From: JADJLQ01 sp031417835
Lineage (GTDB): Bacteria > Bacteroidota > Bacteroidia > Chitinophagales > Saprospiraceae
Direction: 5' to 3'
DNA: 64,000 nt
Assembly: GCA_031417835.1 (NCBI GenBank)
Contig: JANOWJ010000043.1
Span: 24,454-88,453 of the forward strand
In this document: piece by piece, positions 8,326 through 15,930 of the stretch
Layout of the letters: each line of letters starts with the position of its first letter
Numbering within the stretch: the first letter of the stretch is position 1
Program-made: the position numbers and the translations under genes
Notes under the pieces: generated by a model
Told to the model about the DNA's origin: nothing
Seen by the model: only the letters and a program-made list of their open reading frames with translations
Databases searched by the model: none

Positions 8326-8492
8326 CCTCCAGCATGCATAATAGTGTACGGGCAAGAATCGACCTTTCCGCCTTCAGGATGACACGATGTGGATAATTTT
8401 CGCATTGGTTTTTACTAACAAATCAAATTGGTATTATGACTCATTTTCAGAGTTCAGCTGCGAGTCCTGCGGGAAAAAACCCTGACACATTT

Positions 8493-8603
8493 AATCGGCC
8501 TATTCGAGTTATGCCGTTAGGCATATCATCTTGGTAAACACACTCTGTATGTTGCTTTGACTTGTGTCGTAGGCACAAAACAGCATACGGTAAAAGGCCG
8601 ATT
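8493..8603. repeat. Nested inverted-repeat (REP/MITE-like) element
   Basis: Outer arms AATCGGCCT (8493-8501) and AGGCCGATT (8595-8603) are perfect inverted repeats. Inside them lie hairpin 1, ATGCCGTTAGGCAT (8511-8524), and hairpin 2, whose arms 8546-8559 and 8576-8589 pair at about 11 of 14 positions with an inner TTGTG/CACAA stem around CGTAGG. Both hairpins carry a similar TGYCGT(T)AGGCA head. The layout resembles a REP-type palindrome or a small non-autonomous element. There is no gene in 8326-8661, and the rest of that gap shows nothing else. No second copy is visible in this window. Confidence 0.5.
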
Positions 8604-8661
8604 CGTTTTATTTCTTAAGGAACCCGACTCATGAGACTTGAAAGTCGTAATCCTGGTAACT

Positions 8662-9258
8662 CTATTTTTTCAAAAAAGCTTCCATACCCATACGAGCGAT
8701 ATCATCGATGACACTGCCATCCCCATTTCTATCGAGAAATTTATTGATCAATCCCATCTGAGGTTGATTGGGAGCTTGAACAGTTTTTTTCAAAAGATCT
8801 CCGATACCTCCGACATTGACGCCGGCTTGTTGTCTTTGTTTACCTAACAATCCCAGGAGTACTGGTGCAAGAGTACTAGCCAGTTGTCCTACTTTTGTTT
8901 TATCTAGTCCACTCAATCTTGATATCATGTCTACGACATTAGGCTGCAACCCACCTAAGATGTGGCTGAGGATACCGCTACCATTATTAGTTGCTCCGTT
9001 AGAAGGCTGCATAGCGCCTGTCACAAAACCCATCAAATCATCGACTACACTGCCATCGTGATCTCGATCCAATGCAGATACTAGCGAGTTTAATCCACTA
9101 GGTGAAGATGCATTTTTTGATAAGGCAGCCATAAGCGTACTCAAAATCCCATTAGAGGCAGCCTGTACTTGCCGCGGGTCACTGACCCCTATTTGATTAC
9201 CCAGTTGTTCCAATATTTGTGGACTCATCTGTGCTTGTAGCGTTTCAAGAATATTCAT
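8662..9258 (-). CDS. DUF937 protein with two acidic EF-hand-like loops
   Basis: A 198-residue soluble protein without signal peptide. It opens with MNILETLQAQMSPQILEQLG, the standard DUF937 start, and contains the Gly/Ser-rich core GGLQPNVVDMISRLSGLDKTKV and LASTLAPVLLGLLGK. Two acidic loops, DRDHDGSVVDDL (about residues 64-75) and DRNGDGSVIDDI (about 177-188), look like dockerin or EF-hand calcium loops with D-x-D/N-x-D-G spacing. The two loops are near copies, suggesting internal duplication. Function of DUF937 is unknown. It is monocistronic with its own promoter. Confidence 0.82.
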   Translation of the reverse strand: MNILETLQAQMSPQILEQLGNQIGVSDPRQVQAASNGILSTLMAALSKNASSPSGLNSLVSALDRDHDGSVVDDLMGFVTGAMQPSNGATNNGSGILSHILGGLQPNVVDMISRLSGLDKTKVGQLASTLAPVLLGLLGKQRQQAGVNVGGIGDLLKKTVQAPNQPQMGLINKFLDRNGDGSVIDDIARMGMEAFLKK

Positions 9259-9296
9259 GGTTTTTAAAAATTGTATTTGATTTCAGAATAAAAATG

Positions 9297-9304
9297 CAAA
9301 ACTA
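9297..9304 (-). promoter_or_regulatory. Bacteroidota -7 promoter element for the DUF937 gene
   Basis: On the minus strand the sequence reads TAGTTTTG, a perfect TAnnTTTG -7 element, 38 bases before the ATG at 9258. No clear TTTG -33 element is seen at the expected distance. Confidence 0.5.
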
Positions 9305-9503
9305 ATGTTCTATAATGGATTTGATTGGTTAAATGAAATAATATAGAAATATTTTTTACCGCTTGACAACGAAGTTTGTGTATGTACGGCTGTCCTGATG
9401 ACTTTAGGATTTATTCAAGCTTTCGGGGCTAATTCGCATTAGCAGTGTTATCTGGCTCACTCCCGCCCGTATTATTCATTTCTGACAACTCCGCCCTTTT
9501 CCT

Positions 9504-9511
9504 TATTTTTG
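9504..9511 (+). promoter_or_regulatory. Bacteroidota -7 promoter element, probably leaderless transcript
   Basis: TATTTTTG fits TAnnTTTG exactly and ends only six bases before the ATG at 9518. Since transcription starts about seven bases after this element, the mRNA should begin at or next to the start codon. This also argues against a TTG start at 9509, which would overlap the promoter. Confidence 0.55.
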
Positions 9512-9517
9512 CGTCTT

Positions 9518-10504
9518 ATGGTTTTTAGAGCTATTTGGTTGTTATGTGGGTTATGGATCATGATGGTCTGGACAGGCGGTTGCACTGAAAATAAAGAAGT
9601 CGTCTATGCAGAAACCGTGTTGACCGGAAAAACTGTAACTCTTTCAGGTACAGCAGGATGGATACCGGATGACCGCTTTGTTCTGTCACACCCCAGCAAT
9701 GTAATCACTAACAATGGTTATACATATGTCTTTTATGTCAAGGAGCCTGTTCAAGGGCCACATGCCGGCACTGGATATGGAGGGACTATTCATTATGCCT
9801 ATTCTCGGGATCATGGCAATACGTGGTCTGATCAGGGCCTGCTGATCAGTGTAGGCCTTCCTGGGCAATTTGATGCTTTTGCTGTGGCGAAGCCTGCTAT
9901 CATCAAAGCGACAGATGATAATTTTTTTTACTTGTATTATGTCGGGGTCGGGGATGGATTCGATGAATCTGCCGAAGGCCCTCAAAATAGAACCAGCATA
10001 GGCTTGTCAAAACTGATTTTTAATGAAGATGGTGGGATCCGGATAGCCATCAAATTAAACAGTGCAATGCCTGTACTCGAACCTAGCGATCCGCAAGCCG
10101 CCCGATTTGATTCCTACCGCATCGATGATCCCAATCCGATCAATATGAATGGTCAGGTCTGGTTGTATTACACAGGATATGATAAATGGCATGGCACCGC
10201 CCGCACCGGTCTGGCCGTATCGGCAGACATCAATAAAGGTCATGTCAAACAAAATGGCAATCGAGCCGTGCTGGATGGTACTCCCAGCCTGGTCCAAAAA
10301 CAAGAACAAGGTGTGATGGCTATATTTACAGACACTCAAAATGCTTGGTATGCCACCGACGGTTTACAATTTAAAAGCCTTAAACAAAAATTTCCTTCAC
10401 CAGTCAAAAATGCTCGCGCCAATGCAGATCACCAGACTCTGAAGTGGGGACTTGCACCACCGACCTCTGCACAAAGCAGTTTTATGAAATGGGAACTTAA
10501 ATAA
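9518..10504 (+). CDS. GH43/GH32-like five-bladed beta-propeller lipoprotein
   Basis: A 328-residue secreted protein. The N-terminus is a lipoprotein signal (hydrophobic run then WTGGC, Cys about residue 22). The body shows repeated propeller strands: SHPSNVITNNGYTYVFYV, YAYSRDHGNTWSD, FAVAKPAIIKATDDNFFYLY, RIDDPNPINMNGQVWLYYTG and TGLAVSADINKG. This pattern is that of GH43/GH32/GH130-like glycosidases, but the catalytic acids are not certain from reading alone, so it could be a hydrolase or a sugar-binding relative. It leads an operon with DUF6786, DUF1080 and a YciI-like lipoprotein, spaced 29, 33 and 9 bp. ATG 9518 is chosen because the -7 element covers the upstream TTG. Confidence 0.7.
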   Translation: MVFRAIWLLCGLWIMMVWTGGCTENKEVVYAETVLTGKTVTLSGTAGWIPDDRFVLSHPSNVITNNGYTYVFYVKEPVQGPHAGTGYGGTIHYAYSRDHGNTWSDQGLLISVGLPGQFDAFAVAKPAIIKATDDNFFYLYYVGVGDGFDESAEGPQNRTSIGLSKLIFNEDGGIRIAIKLNSAMPVLEPSDPQAARFDSYRIDDPNPINMNGQVWLYYTGYDKWHGTARTGLAVSADINKGHVKQNGNRAVLDGTPSLVQKQEQGVMAIFTDTQNAWYATDGLQFKSLKQKFPSPVKNARANADHQTLKWGLAPPTSAQSSFMKWELK

Positions 10505-10533
10505 GTTCTAACACGAACTTTATTTACTAACAG

Positions 10534-11847
10534 ATGAAAACATTATTAATGAAAATTAGACTATATACTTTTAGTTTTTTATGCCTCTTTTTGGCCATAA
10601 TCGCTTGCAAAAATGAAGCTTCAAAAGAACCTGCGATACCGATTATTAAGACACCTAATGATCTTAGAAAATGGATCTTGGATGAAACCACCAAAGATTA
10701 TGAGCGGAATACCTTTGGTTATGATCTCAAATTTATCCGGCAACGCAAGACTCCGATATTGTTGCACGATGAAAAATTTAAAAATCTGGTGTTGGTTTGT
10801 CCCGAATATCAAGGCAGGGTCATTACGAGCACTGCCGATGGCTTGCTGGGTTATAGCAATGGTTGGGTCAATTATGATTTGATTGGGTCTGGAGAGTATA
10901 AACCCCAGTTCAATCCGTTTGGTGGCGAGGATCGTATTTGGCTTGGCCCTGAAGGTGGCCAGTTTTCATTGTTCTTTAAACCCAATTCGACTTTTGAATT
11001 TGAAAACTGGAATGTCCCGGCAGAGTTAGATCGCAATATATTTGAAATCGTATCTATAGGTGCCGATGAGGTTTCGCTCTTTAAAAAAGTCGAAGTCGTC
11101 AACTACGCCAACCAAAAAATGTCTATCGCCATCAGTCGTCAGATCAAACTGTTATCTCCGGCAGCGTTTTTGCACAATCATGGTATAGCCTACAATGAAA
11201 AAGTCCGTGGCGTGGGATTTGAAAGCAATAATATCATTCGCAATACTGGCAAAGCACCGTGGAATAAAGAGACCGGCATGCCATCGATCTGGATCCTGGG
11301 TATGTTTAAACCCAGTCCTACAGCGACAGTGGTGATGCCATATCATGGGGGCCCCGAAGCCTCTATGGGCAATGTAGTCACAGACGATTATTTTGAAAAA
11401 GTACCTTCAGATCGGCTCATCGTAGATCCAAAAGTAGTCTACCTCAAGGCTGATGGTCGCATGCGGAGCAAAATCGGCATGAATACCTTCAGAGCAAAAA
11501 CCATCTGTGGAAGTTTTGATGAAGAACGAAATGTACTCACCATCGTAGAATATAGCAAGCCGGATACAGCCGGAGATTATGTTAATTCTCAATGGAAAAT
11601 TCAGGAAAAACCATTTGCCGGTGATGTGGTCAATGCCTATAATGATGGCCCTCTGTCTAACGGTACCCAAATGGGTCCCTTTTATGAAATAGAATCATCC
11701 TCTCCTGCCGCCGCACTCATGCCAGAGGAGACATTACAACATAAGCATGCAACGTTGCACTTTTCAGGCGATGATGCCGCGTTGGATATTATAGCGATCA
11801 AACTCCTGGGTGTGAGTATTAAAGAAATCCGAAATGCATTTAAATAA
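10534..11847 (+). CDS. DUF6786 family lipoprotein
   Basis: A 437-residue lipoprotein: the signal segment ends FLAIIACKNEASK with Cys about residue 26. The rest is beta-rich, with blocks LVLVCPEYQGRVITSTADG, FNPFGGEDRIWLGPEGGQFS, GVGFESNNIIRNTG, MPSIWILGMFKPSP and NDGPLSNGTQMGPFYEIESS. These match DUF6786, whose members look like aldose-epimerase-fold sugar-binding proteins of Bacteroidota and Planctomycetota. Function is not established; the mutarotase-like fold suggests binding or isomerising sugars in the periplasm. ATG 10534 or 10549 could both be the start; each gives a workable signal peptide. It sits second in the operon. Confidence 0.8.
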   Translation: MKTLLMKIRLYTFSFLCLFLAIIACKNEASKEPAIPIIKTPNDLRKWILDETTKDYERNTFGYDLKFIRQRKTPILLHDEKFKNLVLVCPEYQGRVITSTADGLLGYSNGWVNYDLIGSGEYKPQFNPFGGEDRIWLGPEGGQFSLFFKPNSTFEFENWNVPAELDRNIFEIVSIGADEVSLFKKVEVVNYANQKMSIAISRQIKLLSPAAFLHNHGIAYNEKVRGVGFESNNIIRNTGKAPWNKETGMPSIWILGMFKPSPTATVVMPYHGGPEASMGNVVTDDYFEKVPSDRLIVDPKVVYLKADGRMRSKIGMNTFRAKTICGSFDEERNVLTIVEYSKPDTAGDYVNSQWKIQEKPFAGDVVNAYNDGPLSNGTQMGPFYEIESSSPAAALMPEETLQHKHATLHFSGDDAALDIIAIKLLGVSIKEIRNAFK

Positions 11848-11880
11848 CGTTGGATCAAAAAACAATTAAATAAATCAATC

Positions 11881-12486
11881 ATGAACTATAAACTTATTGG
11901 AATGCTGCTCCTGATCGTGCTCTCAGGCATCAATCTACAAGCCCAATCCCAAAAACAATTATTTAATCTCAAAAATCTAGATGGTTGGAAAGTATATGGT
12001 ACTGAGCGGTGGTATGTGCAGGATGGGGAGTTGGTCTGTGAAAGTGGCCCCGACAAAGCATATGGTTACCTCGGCACTACCGATCAATATAAAGATTTTG
12101 ATCTACGCCTAGAGTTCAAACAAGAGGCAGATGGCAATAGTGGGGTGTTTTTTCATTCCTCCTTTGAAGGGACCATCGTCAGTGGTTGGCAGGCTGAGGT
12201 AGCTCCTGCAGGTCATAGCACTGGCGGCATCTATGAATCATACGGTAGAGGCTGGCTTATCAAGCCTACCGGGGGTAAAGACACCAAGTATCTTAAAGAA
12301 GGAGCTTGGAATACAATGCGGATCCTGGTCAAAGGCAATAAAGTGACTACCTGGCTCAATGGCCATAAGATGATCACCCTCACCGACGCCAAGATTGGTA
12401 GCAAGAGTGGCCAGCTGGCTCTTCAGATTCATGATGGTGGTGGGATCAAAGTGCGCTGGAGAAATCTATTCGTAAAATCTCTTTAA
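11881..12486 (+). CDS. DUF1080 (3-keto-disaccharide hydrolase-like) protein
   Basis: A 201-residue secreted protein with signal peptide (about 1-21, ending NLQAQS) and a single DUF1080 domain. Typical blocks are LFNLKNLDGWKVYGTERWYV, DGELVCESGPDKAYGYL, DFDLRLEFKQEADGNSGVFF, IYESYGRGWL, LKEGAWNTMRI and NKVTTWLNGHKM. This concanavalin-like sandwich is found in proteins described as 3-keto-disaccharide hydrolases; family members cut 3-keto-glycosides formed by Gfo/Idh/MocA or FAD sugar oxidases. No such oxidase is in this operon, but a Gfo/Idh/MocA protein is encoded at 30923. Its operon partners are propeller and DUF6786 proteins, so a role in periplasmic sugar processing is likely. Confidence 0.85.
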   Translation: MNYKLIGMLLLIVLSGINLQAQSQKQLFNLKNLDGWKVYGTERWYVQDGELVCESGPDKAYGYLGTTDQYKDFDLRLEFKQEADGNSGVFFHSSFEGTIVSGWQAEVAPAGHSTGGIYESYGRGWLIKPTGGKDTKYLKEGAWNTMRILVKGNKVTTWLNGHKMITLTDAKIGSKSGQLALQIHDGGGIKVRWRNLFVKSL

Positions 12487-12495
12487 TCTTTTTTT

Positions 12496-12978
12496 ATGCG
12501 ATATCTCGTCATATATTGTCTATGCGCTATCATAGCATGCACATCTAAACCAACGACAGAAGCACAAGTTAATCCCGATCCATCGACACAGACCACCTTT
12601 GATAGTACCAAAGCAAAATCATGGGGTGCCGACGACTATGGAATGAAATCGTATGTGCTTGTATTTTTAAAACGTGGCCCCTATCGACCTCAGGACTCTA
12701 CGACCAGAACTCAACTGCAAGCGGCGCATATGGCCAACATCAATCGACTAGCAGCACAAGGTAGCCTTATAATGGCTGGACCCATGATGACTGATGAAGA
12801 CATTCGGGGAATCTACCTGTTTGATGTACGTACGATCGAAGAAGCGCGTAAACTGACTGAGACAGATCCTGCTATCCAGGCGGGATCACTAATCATGGAG
12901 ATGCATCCATGGTATAGCTCTGCCGCATTGATGGAGATACCTCGATTGCATAAGGTTGGGGCTAAGAAAGGAATGTAG
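12496..12978 (+). CDS. YciI-like domain lipoprotein
   Basis: A 160-residue protein with a lipoprotein signal (CLCAIIACTSKP, Cys about residue 15) and a YCII-related dimeric ferredoxin-like domain: KSYVLVFLKRGPYRPQ, AAHMANINRLAAQGSLIMAG, GIYLFDVRTIEEARKLTETD and IMEMHPWYSSAALME. The His of AHMANI corresponds to the conserved YciI His. YciI-type domains act as small dehydratases, dehydrohalogenases or accessory proteins. A membrane-anchored YciI is unusual, since most are cytoplasmic. It begins 9 bp after the DUF1080 stop and closes the operon. Confidence 0.75.
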   Translation: MRYLVIYCLCAIIACTSKPTTEAQVNPDPSTQTTFDSTKAKSWGADDYGMKSYVLVFLKRGPYRPQDSTTRTQLQAAHMANINRLAAQGSLIMAGPMMTDEDIRGIYLFDVRTIEEARKLTETDPAIQAGSLIMEMHPWYSSAALMEIPRLHKVGAKKGM

Positions 12979-13000
12979 TAGGTGTAAGTGAGACATCAAA

Positions 13001-13090
13001 TGACGAATTATTCGAATAATCTGAATGAAGAATGGGACGAATTTTTCGAACGACGAATGATTCGAATATTCCGAATGACGAATAGTATTC
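13001..13090. repeat. Degenerate GACGAAT/ATTCGAAT tandem repeat
   Basis: The stretch is built from variants of TGACGAAT and ATTCGAATA: TGACGAATTATTCGAATAAT, GGGACGAATTTTTCGAACGA and TGATTCGAATATTCCGAATG. Several copies are themselves palindromic (TTCGAA, ATTCGAAT). It lies right after the last gene of the sugar operon and may fold into hairpins. The rest of the gap to 13260 shows no gene. Confidence 0.55.
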
Positions 13091-13260
13091 AAGAACACGT
13101 AGATCTGAATTAATTTCTAAAAAAGATTCTTCTATGTCCAAAATGATGAGTTGTAAAATGAGTTTTGCTACCCAAGACATTATCCTAAATGATTTTATGC
13201 GAGCCTTATCTACAGTCAACCATTTGCATTTTCAATATCGGGTTCCCAGCATATTTACCA

Positions 13261-14403
13261 TTATCTAAAGCTAAATTCATTTAACGCCTTGATTGCCTCT
13301 TGATGATCCGGCTGCATCTTCAACACTTTTGTATAGAGCTTGATGGCCTTATTATCCCGATGTAAGCTGCGATAGGAGGTCGCCACATGCATCAGAGTTT
13401 GTGGCACAGGATACTCGTTTGCACTTAGTTTATAGATTGCCAATGCATCTGATAATTTATGCTCCTTTACCAATGAAGCAGCTAAAACATTGAGCGCTTC
13501 AAAAGAGAAGGAATATTTAAAATGATTTTTGTTTTGGGAGCTCAATTTTTTGTAACGATGGATGCTTTTTCTTAAACCACATTTTAAAATATCAGCTTCC
13601 ATTTTGTGATGACTGGGCAGGAGTGCTACATTGAGCGGCTCTACATAAGTCAATACCTTCTTTAAATATTGGGTAGAGATGCCATACAATGCCCCTGTCC
13701 CTGTATATTTTACGACCGTTGACCCTCCGAGGATGCCGATCAAATATCCCTGGGCATCTATGATAGGCGATCCCCTCGCGCCGCCTAGATGAAGACCAGG
13801 GGGTGTACTAAACAAGATCCTGTCACCTTGCACATCCAGGATGACTGACTGGTAGGTGACACAGACGCTGTCCTGATAGGGACATCCGGTAAACCATATG
13901 AGTTCCTTTTTTTTGATGGGTGTATATCGTGGTTTTAGGGGTTGTATCCGTTGTGAAACATGGGAAGTGGTAAACAATAGCCAGTCCCGCTCGGTGATGC
14001 TCGATTGGGGTCCACTCAGTAGCTCTTCAGGATCTCGATTTATAATTTGATCTATCACGACAGAGTCTTGAAGATTTCGTTTTGGATGCATAATCCAGCG
14101 CTGCAGTTGACCATTAAAATCTACAGCTTGCATTGACTTTGTTTTAGCCACCCACAAGGAATGTTTAACGGTAGCAGCGATGGTATCTGTACCGATATCT
14201 ATCAGAAACCCGGTCGCCACATATTCAAAAGATGGATGTACATAACGTTCACCGGTCGTATACCATACTTCGTTGATCATTGCAATAGGAGGCCATAGAT
14301 GTGTAGGTTGAGTGACCCACGGTGCATTAGATTGTCCATGGCATTCTTTACCCAACATCATTAGAAAGCCGGTAAACAAAGTAAGTATTGCTATTTTATG
14401 CAT
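13261..14403 (-). CDS. Trypsin-fold protein with TPRs, probable pseudoprotease
   Basis: A 380-residue secreted protein (signal about 1-24). Residues 35-245 have the chymotrypsin/HtrA pattern: catalytic His81 in AATVKHSLW, Asp140 in TERDWLLF and the oxyanion region GLHLGGARGSPIIDAQG. In normal enzymes the last motif is GxSG(G/S)P; here the residue aligned with the nucleophile is Arg210, so the protein is probably inactive as a protease, and Ser212 is the following small residue. From about 290 to 380 there are TPR-like helices (SDALAIYKLSANEYP, HRDNKAIKLYTKVLKMQPDH). ATG 14403 overlaps the DoxX stop by 8 bp and gives a good signal; ATG 14415 is possible. Cotranscribed with the DoxX gene. Confidence 0.75.
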   Translation of the reverse strand: MHKIAILTLFTGFLMMLGKECHGQSNAPWVTQPTHLWPPIAMINEVWYTTGERYVHPSFEYVATGFLIDIGTDTIAATVKHSLWVAKTKSMQAVDFNGQLQRWIMHPKRNLQDSVVIDQIINRDPEELLSGPQSSITERDWLLFTTSHVSQRIQPLKPRYTPIKKKELIWFTGCPYQDSVCVTYQSVILDVQGDRILFSTPPGLHLGGARGSPIIDAQGYLIGILGGSTVVKYTGTGALYGISTQYLKKVLTYVEPLNVALLPSHHKMEADILKCGLRKSIHRYKKLSSQNKNHFKYSFSFEALNVLAASLVKEHKLSDALAIYKLSANEYPVPQTLMHVATSYRSLHRDNKAIKLYTKVLKMQPDHQEAIKALNEFSFR

Positions 14404-14794
14404 CTTTCCGCCCATTTATCATGTGATCGATGCTCCAGCTGCCCGACCCTAGGCATAGATAGACTGCAGCTAACATCAAGATCAAAAAGGCATTATCTGT
14501 GATAGAGCCTTCACCCATGATAAACGTAATCACGGCCATCGTGACTATCACGGGGACACTGCTCCACCGCACCCCATATCCTAGTATAAAGCTTACCCCG
14601 CCTATCAGTTCAGCCAATTTGCCGACATAAGCCATAATCTTAGGCAGCGGAAATCGGAGATCCGTGAGCCATTGTACATAGCCTGACATGCTCTCTTTGG
14701 AAAAGATCTCGATGCCTACCTTAATTAGAATGATACCAGTGAGCACCCGAATCAGGGCCAAGCCAAGGGATGAAAATCTTACCTTTTGAAACAT
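14396..14794 (-). CDS. DoxX family membrane protein
   Basis: A 132-residue protein with four membrane helices: SLGLALIRVLTGIILIKVGI (9-28), a second near 52-70 with KLAELIGGVSFILGYG, a third near 74-92 and a fourth near 99-117. The R-x-L-x-G start and the GKLAELIGG block are typical of DoxX. DoxX proteins are linked to thiosulfate oxidation or, in mycobacteria, to a thiol-oxidant complex; role here unknown. Its stop overlaps the start of the trypsin-fold gene, which implies translation coupling and perhaps a shared envelope role. The gene is divergent from the membrane regulator at 14936. Confidence 0.8.
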   Translation of the reverse strand: MFQKVRFSSLGLALIRVLTGIILIKVGIEIFSKESMSGYVQWLTDLRFPLPKIMAYVGKLAELIGGVSFILGYGVRWSSVPVIVTMAVITFIMGEGSITDNAFLILMLAAVYLCLGSGSWSIDHMINGRKDA

Positions 14795-14921
14795 AAATTG
14801 GATTTTTTTGAAAATAAAACGAAGCCGCTAAAGTGAATGACGATGCCGATATGAGTGGTAAAGCCCTCGTAAAATCTTTGTAAAATGATGTAAAAGCATT
14901 AATCAATGCTTGAAATGCGCT

Positions 14922-14929
14922 TAGATTTG
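14922..14929 (+). promoter_or_regulatory. Bacteroidota -7 promoter element before the membrane regulator
   Basis: TAGATTTG is a perfect TAnnTTTG element ending six bases before ATG 14936, which again suggests a leaderless mRNA. It would lie within the coding sequence if translation began at ATG 14906, so it supports the later start. Confidence 0.45.
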
Positions 14930-14935
14930 TGCTTT

Positions 14936-15820
14936 ATGGATCTAAAAACCAAGTGGCTCACGCTGGGTATACTCGTCATGAGTGTGGTGGCATTGGCTTG
15001 GGTGGGTAGCCAGCATTCAGGACCACCACCAGATACCGCGGAATCTTCAGATTGGTATGAAGTCAGATTACGGACCATCGGTCATAAAATCTTATTGGCC
15101 ATCGGGGATGACAGTTCTAGAGTCTTGCCGATCGAGCGCCGCTCAGCCCAAGAATATTTTATCCGATTTGAACATGTATTTTCTTTTACGCCGGATTCGA
15201 TCGTGACGATCGTGAGAGACCATCTCGAAGATTCGAGCTTCACCAGACCATATATTTTCCAGGTATTGGAATGCAAGACCAGTGATATCGTATATAGTTT
15301 TAATATTGTGGGTGAGCCGGGAGCTGACCTTATACCCTGTGATGGGCGCAGAGTACCGTTGGCTTGTTATACGATGCGTATAAAATTTAACCCTCATACT
15401 GCTGATTTGAAGTGGGGCATCGTACTGATGTCGATCTTAATTCTATCTTTTGGAATATACTGGCTCAAAAAAAAATCTCGCCAAGGAAAAACAATGCCAC
15501 TCGACGCTGTGCAGGAAACACAAATACAATCGGTTGGAAAATATCAGTTTGACTTAAAAAATCAACTTTTATATTGGGAGCATGAAAAAACATCCCTTTC
15601 CGCTAAAGAGTCTGAGTTGTTAAATCTATTTATTCAAGCGCCCAACGAATTATTGGAGCGAGAGTATTTGCTGAAAACTGTATGGGAAGATCAGGGCGTG
15701 ATCGTCGGTAGGAGCCTGGATGTATTTGTATCGAAACTCCGAAAAAAATTGGCCCATGATCCAGACATTAATTTGATCAGTGTACACGGTAGAGGCTATA
15801 AATTAGAAATTAATAGTTAA
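14936..15820 (+). CDS. Membrane-bound winged-helix (OmpR/ToxR-type) regulator
   Basis: A 294-residue protein without a receiver domain. It has an N-terminal membrane helix (KTKWLTLGILVMSVVALAW), an extracytoplasmic stretch of about 130 residues, a second helix (WGIVLMSILILSFGIYWL) and then a cytoplasmic C-terminal Trans_reg_C winged helix from about 205: KTSLSAKESELLNLFI, EREYLLKTVWED, the recognition helix RSLDVFVSKLRKKL and the wing SVHGRGYKLEI. This is the ToxR-like plan in reverse order: sensing outside, DNA binding inside through a C-terminal domain. ATG 14906 is an alternative start. Likely targets are local genes, for example the divergent DoxX/trypsin-fold operon, which is inference. 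Confidence 0.8.
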   Translation: MDLKTKWLTLGILVMSVVALAWVGSQHSGPPPDTAESSDWYEVRLRTIGHKILLAIGDDSSRVLPIERRSAQEYFIRFEHVFSFTPDSIVTIVRDHLEDSSFTRPYIFQVLECKTSDIVYSFNIVGEPGADLIPCDGRRVPLACYTMRIKFNPHTADLKWGIVLMSILILSFGIYWLKKKSRQGKTMPLDAVQETQIQSVGKYQFDLKNQLLYWEHEKTSLSAKESELLNLFIQAPNELLEREYLLKTVWEDQGVIVGRSLDVFVSKLRKKLAHDPDINLISVHGRGYKLEINS

Positions 15821-15822
15821 AA

Positions 15823-15910
15823 GTGGTGAGTGGTGAGTGATGAATTATGAGTTATGAGTTATGACAAATGGTGATTCAAATATTCTGCGTAAATCTGCGC
15901 TATCTGCGGG
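15823..15910. repeat. Low-complexity (GTGAGTG/ATGAGTT)n and ATCTGCG repeats
   Basis: Three copies of GTGGTGAG/GTGAGTGA are followed by ATGAATTATGAGTTATGA copies and then a run of ATTCTGCGTAAATCTGCG with a third ATCTGCGGG. Such repeats are found between genes in many Bacteroidota genomes. The tract separates the regulator from the convergent deformylase gene and could help end transcription. No coding potential is visible. Confidence 0.6.
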
Positions 15911-15930
15911 AAAAATCTCTTGCTGATATT

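Noticed and set aside
8638..9061. Plus-strand open frames opposite the DUF937 gene
   Set aside because: Shadow frames; the DUF937 translation explains the sequence.
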